Source of the DNA: Morella rubra
Lineage: Eukaryota; Streptophyta; Magnoliopsida; Fagales; Myricaceae
DNA: 64,000 nucleotides
NCBI GenBank assembly: GCA_003952965.2
Contig: CM025856.1
Coordinates: forward strand, 28,496,011 to 28,560,010
Reading direction: 5' to 3'
The translations under genes were made by a program, and so were the position numbers. The notes under the pieces were generated by a model that saw only the letters and a program-made list of their open reading frames with translations, did not search any database and was not told where the DNA came from. Position 1 is the stretch's first letter. Each line of letters starts with the position of its first letter. Positions 36,161 to 48,900 of this stretch are shown one piece after another.

Positions 36161-36200
<40 letters not shown>

Positions 36201-36960
36201 ACTTTCTCTTCTATTAAGTTAGTTTGCATAAGTTTCATGATCACCTTATGCTTGATATCTTGTATATCAGGCTAGGACTGCCATACTAGTTGCGATTCTG
36301 GATGTGGGCTTTCCAGCAGCAGCAGTTTTGATGACACAATTCTTGCTTCATGGAGAAATGCGTATTGATGTTGCAGGGTTGCTGTGTATAGTTTTCAGTA
36401 TGATCGCCTATGCTTCACCTCTCTCAGCCATGGTAAGACTACGAAGAAGAAAGGCAATCATATACAAAAACTGGGCGTGTTCATATATACAGTGCTACCG
36501 TTGCTTCTACTTTTCATTTAATCTTATTGGACCAAGGAAAATAACCTTGCAGAAGACGGTGATGACCACAAAGAGCGTGGAATACATGCCTTTCCTTCTG
36601 TCGTTTATCTTTTTCTTGAATGGAGGCGTTTGGACTTTCTATGCCTTGCTCACAAATGACTGGTTTGTTGGAGTAAGTTCTTAGCAGAAAATTTCAGAGC
36701 TCAACATTTTTGTGCCAATTAGTTGCTGGAGTAATTACACTCAAATTATATGGGTTTGTTAAGATTTTTGAAATGATGCATTGGAGGAGGCCTGGTTTTT
36801 GTTGTAGATACCAAATGGGACTGGATTTTTTCTTGGGACAGCTCAGCTGATTCTCTATGCAATGTACTGGAAATCAAAGCGGTCCAAACAAGTCTTGGAC
36901 GACGACTCAGAGGATCAACATCAACATGAGCCGCTCATTCCGGCTGCACAGGGAAAGTGA
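35678..36960 (+). CDS. SWEET17: SWEET sugar transporter, SWEET16/17 clade (six exons)
   Basis: The exons are 35678-35711, 35804-35840, 35941-36151, 36271-36432, 36553-36672 and 36808-36960. All introns have GT-AG ends and phases agree, giving 238 residues. The protein starts MLSLVYITGVLGNIMSGLLY and continues SPTPTFWRIVKRRSTEEFES, both hallmarks of the first MtN3/saliva triple-helix bundle. A second bundle starts near ARTAILVAI and includes KTVMTTKSVEYMPFLLS, so the seven-helix plant layout is complete. The short acidic tail with EPLIP fits the SWEET16/17 vacuolar group, which moves fructose and glucose across the tonoplast; the exact member is inferred. A retroposon ends about 650 bases upstream and a 39-nt poly-C tract lies inside intron 3. 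Confidence 0.92.
35911..35940 (+). other. Alternative in-frame splice acceptor for SWEET exon 3
   Basis: The phrase TGTAGACCAACCT occurs twice, 30 bases apart, so both AG35910 and AG35940 can serve as acceptor. The upstream choice adds exactly 30 in-frame bases without a stop. The downstream choice gives the family-like SPTPTFWRI and is taken as the main one. Confidence 0.5.
36162..36200. repeat. Poly-C tract (39 nt) in SWEET intron 3
   Basis: An uninterrupted run of 39 C residues that starts ten bases after the GT of the intron 3 donor. The length may be approximate because such runs are hard to sequence. Confidence 0.95.
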
Positions 36961-38390
36961 CCGGTAAGAAGCTGCCCACCACTAGAGAAGCTGATCAGAA
37001 GAGTCTATCAATTAAGTAGTGTTTTTTTCTATTCTGTAGATATACAATTTGATTAATTTGTCTTTCTCTCGTAGCAGAATAGGAATTAATTGCGTATTAT
37101 GGTTGTTTTAGTTCGGATTTTATATATATATACACACACACATAGATAATAGACAATCATCAATACGTGGATATTAGGATACTCTATAATTTTTTATTGT
37201 GTAAATTGAAGATAAATAGACATAACAAGCAGACCTAGATTATTTGATATTGTCTATATAAAATTTTCTAGTATCATGAACTTTACAATAAGATCCACGT
37301 ATTATGTCTATCTCTTCTCAAATTACATGATATTATTAAAAACCGATTTGCAGTATCAGGTGGGCACAGATGGAGATCAGCTAGATATTTAATAAGGTAT
37401 GCTCAGTGCAGAGTATGCAATAAATTGAAGATGGACTTGCAGATAAGAATTGCACAATTTGAATGGAAGGTTGGATCAGGACCCGAATGGAAGGTCCACC
37501 GACTAACTCGTTTAATAGAGGTTAATCTTTACTAGTTGGCTAGTTGCCGAATGAGCAGATTAACTTTCATGAGTAAACAATACCAGGAATTGATAAAGTC
37601 TGGTTATTTTTATTTGGACGGCTCTGTCGATCGGTCGGTGCCTATGCAACGCATGGATTTATTGGTTTACATGACTTTTCCTTTATATATGAAGAATATT
37701 GCAATAATGTGTTTGGAGTGTTGTCTCGTCTCAGTTGTCACTTGTTGTCGTGCAAGTCAAAGCATTTCCCAAGAATAATTCATCAACGTTTTGTACTTTG
37801 TCGTCCCACTCACATTTTCTCAAGTGAGACCAAAACATCCCATGTACTCAGGGAACAAAACAAAAACAGGCAGGGACCAAAAGATGCTTAACTCCATCTG
37901 AATAGCACACCCCTCACCCTTAGCCACCTGGCCCATTAAGCCCAGCCAGACCCAAATCAATAATTAATATTCTCTTCTTGCCTGATCCACCCGCCTCTTA
38001 ATTCAACCTACTTTACAGCCTAACCCTCCATCCGAGATTGTATTCTCTAGTTTATTATTTGGATTGAATGGTCGATTTTATTTTATAAAGAAAAAGATAC
38101 AGTATACATCTAATGTTTTATAACAGATACCATGCAATAATTAATATAAACAAATTGAATGTTTTTTTTAAGCAAATTGAATGTTGTATGACCTATATAC
38201 TACGTTTGTCTCTTTACATTTGTGTTTAAGTGTCAAACTTTTTGGTTGTTTATCGGGTGTTGGAGTTGGTAAAAAATTTAAAAAAAAAAAATTATTTGAA
38301 TGAATTTTTTATATTTATTTGTAGTGAAAATGAATGATTTAATAGGAAGAGATAAATTTTTTGTAGTTATTTTATTAGGGTTGGGCATCC
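36961..38390. other. Intergenic after SWEET gene
   Basis: SWEET 3' UTR followed by AT-rich spacer, including TATATATA and CACACACA microsatellites near 37120. No gene recognised. Confidence 0.4.
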
Positions 38391-38395
38391 AAACA

Positions 38396-38925
38396 CCATT
38401 GATTAATTATTCTATTAGGCCATGTGATATTTCGAAATTCTAAACTAATCCTTATGGTATTTTTAGTCTTAAAGTAGTCTATGGAGAATATTATTATACC
38501 CATACAGCCCTTTCCATCAACTTCCTATAATTGGACGTCAAAGTCTTACGTGGACAACGAGAATACATCATAACCAATCCTAGACATTCACGTATCCATT
38601 CTCAATAGTTGTAAATTAGTGAGCATCAGCTTGTGTATGCTGCCACATCAAACTGGAGATCCCAACTAGATCTGATACACCATATAGAGGTGACACTCGT
38701 TACTTTTTTATCACTCAGATGAGCATATAAAAGTCTAATATGAATCATGTCATATCCCGTTAGTCACGTAAAATGTCATCCAAATAGAGACATTAGTTGA
38801 CGAAAGGATGTTGTTGGCATACTAATATTCAAGGGGAATACTGCAGGACAAAAAATATCTTAAGGATCTGCTTGAAATCTCAAAATACCATAAGAATCAA
38901 TAGAGTAATTAAACCGCAAATTAAA
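38396..38925. mobile_element. Foldback element, old
   Basis: The left end ATTAATTATTCTATTAGG and ACTAATCCTTATGGTATTTT are mirrored at the right by AAAATACCATAAGAATCAAT and AGAGTAATTAAACCG. The arms are imperfect and the ends are approximate. It has no coding content. Confidence 0.5.
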
Positions 38926-39969
38926 GATCATCATGATCCGAAAACGTACCAACCCCCAAAGTCATCAAGCTAAATAGAGAAATCACTTTATAAGCCTAAT
39001 CCGAACACCGGCCCTCTGTAAATTTTAAATTGCTAACTCGAGACCTGTCGTGTACAGTGAAGACCCAAGTTCAAAGAGGCATTGGTTTCTGGTTATTTAT
39101 TGCTTAATGTCGCCTGTGTTTATTTTTTCAGTATAAATCTCTACGCTTCTATTGTATTTGTTATTTCTCCATCCATTTCATTATCTGGGGTCACCTTATT
39201 TTTTTGGACACCAGGCCTAAGTGTCGCAGTTTGGGCTTTCTGGCCTTTTTGGGGCTAAGACTTGATCGCAGGGTCCCCATACTTCATGCCTAGTTGGGCC
39301 TATCGACCCAATGTTGACTTCTCCTGGCCCAATAACGAAAGACCCATTCAGCACCCGTCAAAACTGATTTTTATTTCTAATATAAAAAAGCCCCATTTTT
39401 TTTTTCATAGTCAGTAGTCACAAACAACTTTGATAACTCTCTTCTTTCTTTTCTTGTACCTCCTCTTTTGTTTTCTTATTTTTTTCAAATTTTTGAGAGC
39501 CACATCTCCACTTCCACCATACATACACTCCACAGTGACATACCAATTAAATAAAAAGAAACTTTAGAGCATATTTATGATATTTTTTAGTATCGAACTA
39601 AATTTAGGTACTCATTCATATACACCGGGTTCATATGAACTAAAAAAGAATTTGCAAATTGATAAAATCCGAGGGGCGAATTTTCCATCTCTAAGGAAAA
39701 CCACGAACCTGACTCAATATTCACAATTGAATTTAATATTACGGCAAATCTTGGAGAGACTAACCGGCTCATTTACTAACCTCTCACAAAACACAAGAGA
39801 GCATATTTGCGCCCTATAGATGAGAAAACTCATATGTGACTCATTTTCAGACACATTAGCTATATATGTGGCTTTTTTTAAAAAAAAAAATTATGAAATT
39901 CACAACAAATAGTAATTTAATAATATCAAATAAAATTAAAATATAACATAATTTTATTTTAAATAAAAT

Positions 39970-40258
39970 CTAAGCGGGCAAATTTACCCCCTTATGTGAG
40001 GTGAAGGTGATTGGGTGCTTTGAATTAGCCAAAATTGAGGATGAAAAGAATGACAAAAAGTTTAACAATTTGAAAAATGACTTACCCTTTGACTTACCCT
40101 TTTTGAAAGGGTAAGTCATTTTCAATCTTGAAAGGTAAAAAAATTTGTTGATTAATGTGACATTTTCTTTTGCCATCTATTTTACGCCCTTACCAAACAC
40201 AAGAGAAGTTGAAAATATTTTCAAATAAGGTATTTTCAGGCGAAAACAAACCCAGCCT
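39970..40258. repeat. Dispersed repeat, copy 2
   Basis: The phrases GGGCAAATTTACCCCCTTAT, GTGAGGTGAAGGTGATTGGG and GAATTAGCCAAAATTGAGG match the copy at 18046. It ends near GAAAACAAACCCAGCC, the inverse of the GTTTGTTTCG end near 17550. An internal palindrome, GACTTACCCTTT and AAAGGGTAAGTC, lies at 40089-40117. Confidence 0.6.
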
Positions 40259-40898
40259 AAATGTCTTTTGAGTTGTTCAAATGTTGTTTGCAAAAGTATT
40301 TTCGGATACAATGTATTCAACAAAATTCACAAAAGAACATCTAAAATCTCAAAAAATTCTATATAAACCAATAACTTTTACACAAACACCAATAATTTTT
40401 ATACAAGCTTCAACAATTTTTCACACAAACTCTAATAACTTTTCAAAAAGAATTTTAACAAATATTCCATCTTCATACTTTTTCACCAAACTCAAATATT
40501 TTTTTATTAAAAAATTACATCAAATCATCTCTCTCTACATATTTTTACAAACTCTAATAAAAATTAAATATCTTTAAAATAATTTTACCAATTTTTACAT
40601 AAAAATTTAAAAAACTCTAACCTTAATAAATATTCACGATTGTATCAAAAATTCTGAACATTTTAGAATTCAACGTCCCCGTATTGAGTCTGATTTTCGC
40701 CCAAAGCTACGACAATTACCCCTTCAAGAATTTTGAACGTGTGCATACACCGTCTCACCGAGCAAAAGTACGTTCTCGCCGAATGGCATCTGCAGAGTCG
40801 TTTTCGCCCACAAGGGGGGTCTCTTTTCCTTTTTGCTAAGCACCCACAAAGGGGTCTCTCTTTCTCCTGTTCTCTGCAACTTCTAGAGAGGGAGAGAG

Positions 40899-43338
40899 AT
40901 GGGTAATAGAAGCAAAGACCTTCTGCACTTAGAGCACAAGAATCGCTCTACTTCACCGTTGGGTCTCTTTCTCTCCCGCGTTTGTGCGATTTACATACTT
41001 TTTATATATACGTGGTTGCGGATTTCTCATCTAACTTTATTATGCGTGTTGGTATTTTTGTGTAGAATCCGCATTTCTTGTTCGAAAAAAAGACTGTGTC
41101 ATCCAAGCGCAGAAACCTCGCCCTAATGGAAAGCCCATCACTGCCCCTCTTTCAAAGAGCCAAGGTGCCCATCTTTACCAATCTAAATTCTTTTGATTTT
41201 TATTTTTTTCACTAAACTTTCAGAATACATTATGAACCTTAAAGGAATGGATTTGTACTGTTAGACAATGGTTATCTATAATATACTGTTAGACAATGGT
41301 TATCTATAATAGTTACCTATAATTGTAAAGATTAGATGTCTGGTAACTGTGTTCCAACATTATTGGGCTACTTGTGGAATGAGCCAGATAGCATGCTTAA
41401 AATCAAGAGTATATTGTTGCCCAAAGAACATCCTACATTTTTTTCTGCCATCATATCTTTTCTGGTTCTATTGACATTGTTACGCAGCGCCCTTATCTTA
41501 ACGCCTGAATACTTGATTAGTTTGATTCTTCAGGCAAAGTGGGGTTTTTTTTTTTTTTTATTAGTCAGGCAAAGTGGGTTTTGGGAGGTCGTGATAATGT
41601 CATGTATACTTTTTTGAGCATGGATTACAGGCAAAACTTTCACGCCATGTATGTCGTGATTGTTAAAGACCATAATTCATGTCGACTGTTTGCAAGATGG
41701 ATTTGGTCATGAGATAGCTAAGGTCTCACAAGCTGCGGGGATTTTTGACTTTTTTTTGGCTGGGTGAGATAATCTATTCCTCAAATGACAGAAGAATTGA
41801 ACGATTGAACCAAAATAAGAGGTTAATACACAACAAAAGAATAGATATTGCTGGGTTCATGTATATCCAGCATAAAATAACAAGAGTCACTGCCTATACC
41901 AGTAATCTCAAACATGGCTGTAACCAAAACCCCCCCACACACACACAGACACAGACACAGAACCATCATTACCATAGCACCAGTAAACCAAAGCATCTCT
42001 TTAAACAATCACAAAGGGTCCCTCCAAGAAGAACAAAATGGCAACAATCAACCACCAGTTAACCCAAAGTTCTCTCAGTAGAGACACCCAACATACGGCA
42101 AGACCAGCCATAAGCCAATCACCTTCCAAAATACAGAAGACCTGTATTGGGTAAGGAAGAGTTTTTGTTTTTTCTGCTCTCTTTTTTATGCAGGTATCTT
42201 TTCCTGAATATCATTTTCTTGATTGCAGGATGTTTTTTGAAAAGTCCAAGCATGCAGTAGGATTATTAAGTTCTTTTGTTAGTGAATAAATTAACAAAAA
42301 AAAAATCCTCCTTGCAAATTTCCAAATTTAATCCTAACAAAGGAGTTATCAAATCTCTTTCTGATTTCTAATGGAGCATTATGTTAAAAAAAACTTCTAA
42401 ATGGTCCTCTTGAATCTTTACTCTTTTTTCCTGGTTGTTTTGGATGGTTAAGACCGTAAGTCAAAAGTGTCCTGCCAGCCCACTCCTTAGCTTTGATCTC
42501 CCTAACTTTAACAATAATAACCATGACTATATGTGTTGCAGGCATTGTACAAAAAGATTACTAGAATTATGAGCTGTGGCATCATATAATTTCAATTATA
42601 AGATATTCTTTATATCTCCAGAAGAATTAAATTTCTGAACACGCTACGGCCTACAGATTTTTCTTTTCCTAAAAGAAATAGGACATTGCTTCTCTAACAT
42701 TTTGGTGCTCAATTTCTTTGCCTCCGCTGCAGTTTTGGGAAAAGTTAGAGACTTCTTGGGAGTGATATCGGAAGCTAACGAAAGGCTTAAACTTTCGAAG
42801 GTTGTGCTTTGACGTTTTACCTGAGTAGTATTTATATATTTTTTTTTCATTGTTTTGTTGGGCTTTGCTTCTAACTTGATTTCAACATGTTACTAAATTA
42901 CAGGACAACTCTGAGGACCATGATATTGAAGTGCTTACTGGAAATGAATCGGAAGTTATCGAAATGGTCTCTCTCATCTCTCTCTCCATCTGCTTCCCCC
43001 CTTGCTTTTTCTCACGGACTACTGATTTTGCAAGTGCATCCTAATGACAGAATTTGATGCTTGGTGTTGCTGATCTTCATACGCCTGAGGCTGTTGCCGC
43101 TGCTGAATCTGCAATTACTGGTTCTCGGCCTGTAGTTCCATTGGCTGCTAGCAGTAGCGAAACAGATTCAGAGGACAGCAGCAATACTGATTGTGATGAT
43201 GATGACAATGACAGCGATGATGGTAAGGGAACACGCTCTCCCATGAAACTCAAAACATCAAAGCTTGGCCGAGATAACAATTCGAAGGAAGACGTCAGTC
43301 AGTTAAAGAAACAAGCAAAGATTGTTGAGCTTTCATGA
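40899..43338 (+). CDS. NOPCHAP1/C12orf45-like protein (DUF4598), five exons
   Basis: The exons I propose are 40899-40962, 41066-41164, 42733-42800, 42904-42966 and 43051-43338. Introns are GT-AG, phases agree throughout, and the product has 193 residues. The start is MGNRSKDLLHLEHKN. The core reads VLGKVRDFLGVISEANERLK followed by DIEVLTGNESEVIEM and LMLGVADLHTPEAVAAAES. A serine- and aspartate-rich acidic tail and a basic KLKTSKLG segment follow, ending KIVELS. The core resembles the DUF4598 domain of human C12orf45 (NOPCHAP1), which links the R2TP chaperone to NOP58 in box C/D snoRNP assembly. The last three exons are secure. The donor of exon 1 (GTCTCT) is weak, so the first intron is less certain. 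The family call is from remembered domain features. Confidence 0.7.
41257..41311. repeat. Short tandem duplication in an intron
   Basis: The 27-base unit ACTGTTAGACAATGGTTATC plus TATAATA occurs twice head to tail, almost identical, inside the long second intron of the neighbouring gene. It is a recent local duplication. Confidence 0.85.
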
Positions 43339-45053
43339 AAAGCTTCTGTTGAAAGAAGTTGAAATCCACCATTAAACTTGAGGAATTCAATTGGCGGGAA
43401 GGAATCTATAGCAAACTCTGTCAAATTATCCTTATGGTTGCAACAACAGTCGAAGTTTTGACTAGGAGGGAAATTGAGCTACCGCAGGATGTACGGAACA
43501 ATAGAAAAAGTATGCGGAGGAATTTTTCTTGTGCACTATGCTAAATATATATGGTTCTTTGGACAACACTCTGGTAAAGAAAGCGCACCATGGGTTATTT
43601 ATTGTAGTTGTCATTCCTCTATGGGCTTGCTTAATTTGCTACATTATCATGTTATGTTTTGAGCTTGCGGCAATTTTGTATGTGTGTGTTTCCACACGTT
43701 GATGTCACTTCCCAGCTGTTATTTTCCATGTAAACTGACATTTCAGTTCACTTTTGATAGTTGAAGCACAAGTCTTGCTGTCTGCTAAATTGATTTGGTG
43801 GTCAAATCTCTTTTTCTTATATTGAATGTCGTATGGTAAGTTTTCTGCATGTCATCATATCCTTGCTGGGTACGAGTCATAGCTGCAACAAAAAGCCTTG
43901 GTGCTATGTCACTCCGAGAATAAACTTTTTTGAAATTTTTGCTAGGTGTAACCAACTCAACTAGTTTAGAGAAGAATTTATTTTTTACTTGTTAATTGTC
44001 AATTGTTACTTCTTTATTTATCTTTACCCAAAAAAATCTTTATTAATATGGTCTTCTTATAATCTCATTTAATTCGACTGAGTTTATATATTAATTCTAA
44101 GTTTAGTTAATTAAGTACAAATAATTAAACATCTATGTCTATTGTTCAAATAACCCATTTTGGTATAAATACAAATTTCTTTTACGGAATTCGTCTCTTC
44201 TCTCTTTATTTCATATATTTGAAAGTTTTTGGGTTGTATGAACAATTTTAAGTGGCAGTAATTAATGATGTAACATTCCCCACTATTATACTGGTTCTAA
44301 ATATTATGTATTGGTTAGATATTGGATTAATTGGTGCGAGAAGTATGCGGCCATGTTTTCACTTTTTCAAAGGGGCGTGCATGGCTATCGACGGCGTTGG
44401 GACATTCACACATACAACTCTCGAGTCAGCTGATCGCATATTTTAAAGCCATAATTAATTCGTTAGCCACTAGTCTAACCTTTTTTTTTTTTTCTTTTTT
44501 AATTTGGTTCTTTTCAGAGTGCCTGAAATTAACAAATTGTTCCAAAAATGTCCTTTCATCCGATCTCAACTTGCGATTCTTGGAATATGTTTATGTGGCT
44601 AAGAGAAAACACGTAACTACTAATTATCACTCTTAGATTTGCTCAGCCCGGTAACACATTTTTCAATAGGGAATATGACTAAGTGTCTTGTATGTGATTC
44701 GTGTCTAGACAAAAGAACATTCTTGGAACGAGTAGTTAATCTTGAGGACTTTCAAGATAAGAATTAAAACTAAATGACCAAATTGTGAAAAAAAAAAAAA
44801 AAAAAATTTAAACCACTTAGACAAGCGGATTAATTAAGCCTATTTTATACTACTTGTAATCATGAGAAAAATTGGAATTAAAAATGATAAGGATCAACAT
44901 ATGTGCCAAGCCATATCCAAACGCATTCATTTTGTAAGAAGTTTATTTATTGTCCATAAAACATAAAGTAAAATCTCATGATCTTCCTTTGCTTTTAGTT
45001 TTTTCCCCCTTGATTAGTATATAACATAAGATATTCAGGATATGAAGAGTACC
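43339..45053. other. Intergenic between two convergent genes
   Basis: The 3' regions of the DUF4598-like gene (+) and the PR-1 gene (-). Open frames at 43359-43662 and 44252-44636 are short and unrecognised. No RNA gene was seen. Confidence 0.4.
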
Positions 45054-45575
45054 CTAAACATTATAAATGGCTAGAGATTCTCTAAGAACTCTTAGATATG
45101 GACGCTGATTGACGTAATTGCCCGGGGGGTCATAGTTGCAGCTGATAATGGTGCCTCCATTGTTGCATCGAACTTTGGCACACCCCAAACGCACAGACTT
45201 GCTCCAAACCACCTGAGTATAGTGGCGGCACTCCCCACCAATACACGAGTTGGAATTGTAGTCGTACTTGGGCTTCTCTGCCACCCACATGTTCACGGCA
45301 GCTGTGCCGGAGAGGTCAGCGCTGCCCCACGCAAGGTTCTCGCCGTAAGGCCCTCCGGAATGCACGAGTTTGCAGCTCCCTCTGAGCTTGTTTGCATAGT
45401 TCTGCGCATAAGAAGCCACCTTTGCATCCCATCTCATAGGTCCAACACCCACCCGTGCACGAGCCGCGTTGTGAGCGTTAAGGTAGTCTTGTGGGGAGTT
45501 TTGGGCAAGGGAAACATGGACCTTGGCTAAGCCAATAACACAAACAATCGCTACCAAGATCTTAAACATCACCAT
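45054..45575 (-). CDS. PR1: Pathogenesis-related protein 1 (CAP superfamily), intact
   Basis: This intronless gene encodes 173 residues. Residues 1-24 form a signal peptide ending VSLA. The CAP domain starts [19 protein letters not shown]. Six cysteines (68, 111, 116, 132, 137, 146) match the three disulfides of PR-1, and the CAP cavity residues His72, Glu79 and His118 (in [12 protein letters not shown]) are present. The [15 protein letters not shown] segment at 146-160 contains the CAPE peptide motif PxGNxxxxxPY, released by cleavage after the Asp. PR-1 binds sterols and is secreted during salicylate-linked defence. Unusually, 13 residues follow the RPY at which most PR-1 proteins end. A second in-frame ATG at 45569 is an alternative start. 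A frameshifted copy lies 7 kb away. Confidence 0.96.
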   Translation of the reverse strand: MVMFKILVAIVCVIGLAKVHVSLAQNSPQDYLNAHNAARARVGVGPMRWDAKVASYAQNYANKLRGSCKLVHSGGPYGENLAWGSADLSGTAAVNMWVAEKPKYDYNSNSCIGGECRHYTQVVWSKSVRLGCAKVRCNNGGTIISCNYDPPGNYVNQRPYLRVLRESLAIYNV

Positions 45576-45669
45576 ATTGAAAATGCTTGCAAGAAAGAGG
45601 AAAAAAAAAGGAGAGAGAGAGAGAATATTTCAGATCATTGATGAACAAAAGGACATGTTCGAGGGGGCA

Positions 45670-45677
45670 TATTTATA
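45670..45677 (-). promoter_or_regulatory. TATA box of the PR-1 gene
   Basis: TATAAATA on the minus strand, about 95 bases before the ATG, which leaves room for a leader of about 65 bases containing the GA-rich stretch at 45600-45625. Confidence 0.65.
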
Positions 45678-45859
45678 CTGCTAGATAGTGGAAGATTACC
45701 TAATCCAGTCAGCTATGCCTAAACAGCCGTACTAGTAGATTTTGAAGATAAAAACAACGTACGTAACATCCAGAAACACTCCCCATGGACATGAATGTAA
45801 GAGCCGCCGGCTGCAGGGAACTTTAAGATAAGATTTGATTAGTAGCTAGCTGATCAAAT

Positions 45860-45865
45860 TTGACT
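45860..45865. promoter_or_regulatory. W-box (TTGACT) upstream of PR-1
   Basis: TTGACT, the core of WRKY binding sites, lies about 290 bases before the PR-1 start, inside a block (45795-45910) that is conserved upstream of the PR-1 pseudogene at 53300-53410. The same TTGACT is kept there. WRKY control of PR-1 genes is well known, but use of this site is inferred. Confidence 0.45.
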
Positions 45866-45910
45866 TTACTGTTCATTTTCTACCAATGAAAGGTTGCACT
45901 TGTTTTACGT

Positions 45911-48900
45911 AAATAAGGTACATAGGACAAATTATATAAAAGCTGTGAGGAGGACATTTATAATTTTTTTTTTTTTCTAAAGAAGACCCTCCTTTCCTTT
46001 AATTTTCTTATAGAACAAAAAACTGTTAAATTTATTCATTTAAAGGTGGATTTACCGAAGGAAAAGGTTTATTTCTGTCACTCTCCGTGCTAGTACTTAC
46101 CCTTTAGGTTCACGTGTAATAATTGCATGCACACAAATGAGGATTATCGCACAATAGAAACTCTTAAGATTGCTTAAATGCCCTCAAATTTACTTAGCAG
46201 AAGACTTGATTAAAAATGGTTATTTGATAAAAGGGAAAGATCATAATTAAGAAATTAGAAGTTGTAAAGCGATTAAATATCTTGAAGGAAAAAGGAGAAA
46301 TCGCATCAAATATTGCATCGAGATAATTGCACTTTATTTAGGAAAATCTTAGTAACAATTAGGTTGAAAACTAATTGGTATTGTAAAAGATTAAAACGTA
46401 ATTAAAGGAAATAAATAAACCTTATAGCAAGAAATCAACACAGAGAAATACACACTTTTCTTTAAACGAACACAGGTTGGTACAAAAGGGTCATTCGGGA
46501 GAATTAGAAAAGAATAGGTCTAAGATATGCAAAAATGTGAGCTTCCTATAGCCCACCTAGCCTATACAACCGTGTTTCAAGGATCAAAAATAGTTTTAAA
46601 ACACTGCCATCGAAAGAAAATAAAATAAACAACGAAAAGGTTACAAAATAGACCTTGCATCTAGAATCTCTTCGGCCTTGTAATAATACACCGTCTTGCT
46701 CAAAATAGAAAGGCAAGCACATACAACATAAAAGGAGTGAGTCTTACTAACTCAGTAAGGTCGGGGAGGGGGACATGCTCAAACAAATATAACTCATGCT
46801 TCGAGATAAATAGCATAATGACAATGATCAAAGTCATAAATGGCATAGCAACAGTATAAAGAATGCATGCAATGCATTTGAAATACATTTGTTTATCATA
46901 TGGTTCCCTAAAGTATTCCTGGTGTCTATTTTATTTACTTCCAGAGTCGGGTTGTGCATCTCTCCTCTCCTCGTGGGACTATCCTATGCCACCTACACTA
47001 GAACCTTTAAAAACGACGTCGTAGCGTCCAAAAGGAGCTCACCCAATCCCTATAATGGAGGGTTGCACTTCCTCATGTGCCCGGTACCGTCACTCTTTCT
47101 TCGAGAATCACCTCACAAGTTTGGGGGTTCCTCACATTTGTTTTCCCTCGTGATGTTAATGCAATTAATGTAGGAATATCATTCATGTGCAAAGTACTCA
47201 TCCAAACATCCCATGATATGACTTGTAAACCAATAAAGTAATTGTAATTTCAATGCATTAATAATTAAAAATGCAAATTTTAAAAACTAAATTCACATAA
47301 TCACAGTAAGCATTTATGTACAGATCAACAACAAAATCATATGCAACTTTGAAACCTAATTCTTCAAAAACCATTCAAACACACATGCATGGCCATATTA
47401 CTTTACAATCTCATCTCAAGCCCTCTTGGCTTCATTCTTTGGCCTTGATCTTGTCATTTCAACCATAAAATCCATCTTTATATACTCGGTTTACATCAGT
47501 GCCTTTCCATCAAGAAATTTTCAACACAAGCACGTAAAAATCACCATAAATTCAAGCAATCTTACATGCAATGAGAATGTCAAAGAGCAAGGCCAATTCG
47601 TGGCCTATTGGCCTTCAAAACTCCACTTTCCAGCCACTGACTATGGCCTTCTAACACCATTTCCAGATTTTGCAAAAACAATATACACACAAGTATTATT
47701 TACAACATTTTCTCATGCATATTGCCACATTTAAGCATAGATATTTAATATCTTTACTAAACTACTACATGCAACCAATAAGTGCGGAAGATCTCATCAA
47801 AATACATGTCTGTAACGTTTTTATTCAAGACAATATGGCAGCAAGCTATTTTTCAACAAAACATGGCAATAACTCATTCCCCACCCCCCCCCCCCCCCCA
47901 AAACAAAATTCTTATGCACTACACCCTTACCTCTACTTATTTGAAAGCTTTCCTTTTCCCCCTTCTTTTCTTCTTCTTTTTCTCCCTTCTCTTTCTTTCA
48001 TCTCTTGGCCAGATCTCCTCCTTTTCTTTCTTCTCTTACCTCTCTCTTCTCTCCCCCTCTTTTCTCTCTCTTCACTTGTTCCCTAGTTTTTGTCTTTATT
48101 CTACCTATTAATTAGGAAGACAAGAAACTTACACAAGTAATGGCGTTCATTTGGGTAGTTATTCATAGTCTTGGACACATGGCAAAAAGTTAAGATTTGC
48201 AAAATCTTCAATTAGTGGCCGGCCATGAGTATTTAGAGTGGCTTGGGTGGGTTTTGGGCTTTCATGAACTAATGGGCTTTGGCCCAACTTGTTTCCATAG
48301 GCCCAAATCTATAATTCAACAACCTTAGGCTTAATTGAAATTTAAATGCAATTAAATAAGCATTTTAAAATAATTAAGTTCAAATACAATCAATTACATG
48401 AATTAATAAAATCAAGTTTGACCAATACTATCACATTAATATGAGTAAGGAGAGATTATGAAAACAATAGATGAAAATAAAATATTAACCAAGAAAAAGG
48501 AATTTCAGCCCTATTCAAAATTATCCAAATTAATCTAAAAATTTAAGGAAACAAAAGTCAGGTGAAATAAGAAATTTAAGCACATGAAATTAAATGAAAT
48601 AATGCAAGGATTTAAGAATTAAAGAAAGAAAGCACATACGAAATTTAAATTAAAAAGGTAAATTAAAATACTAAAGTCATGAATTCAGGAACCGAAGCAA
48701 TTAAATAAATACCAAAGAGCATAATTACTTAAAATATTAGAGGAAATCAAATCAAGTCATTTAGACAATCTAAACACATGTATTTGCACTAAAAATAGTG
48801 ATCTCAATTCAAAGATTAAAAATTAGAGGAAAGAAATCCTATAAGCAATTAATCAAATGATAAATACTAACAAGGCACAAATTAAAAAAATAATACAATT

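Noticed and set aside
47670..48111. Overlapping frames of 138 and 109 residues rich in Phe, Ser and Leu
   Set aside because: They are translations of a pyrimidine-rich low-complexity tract next to a poly-C run.
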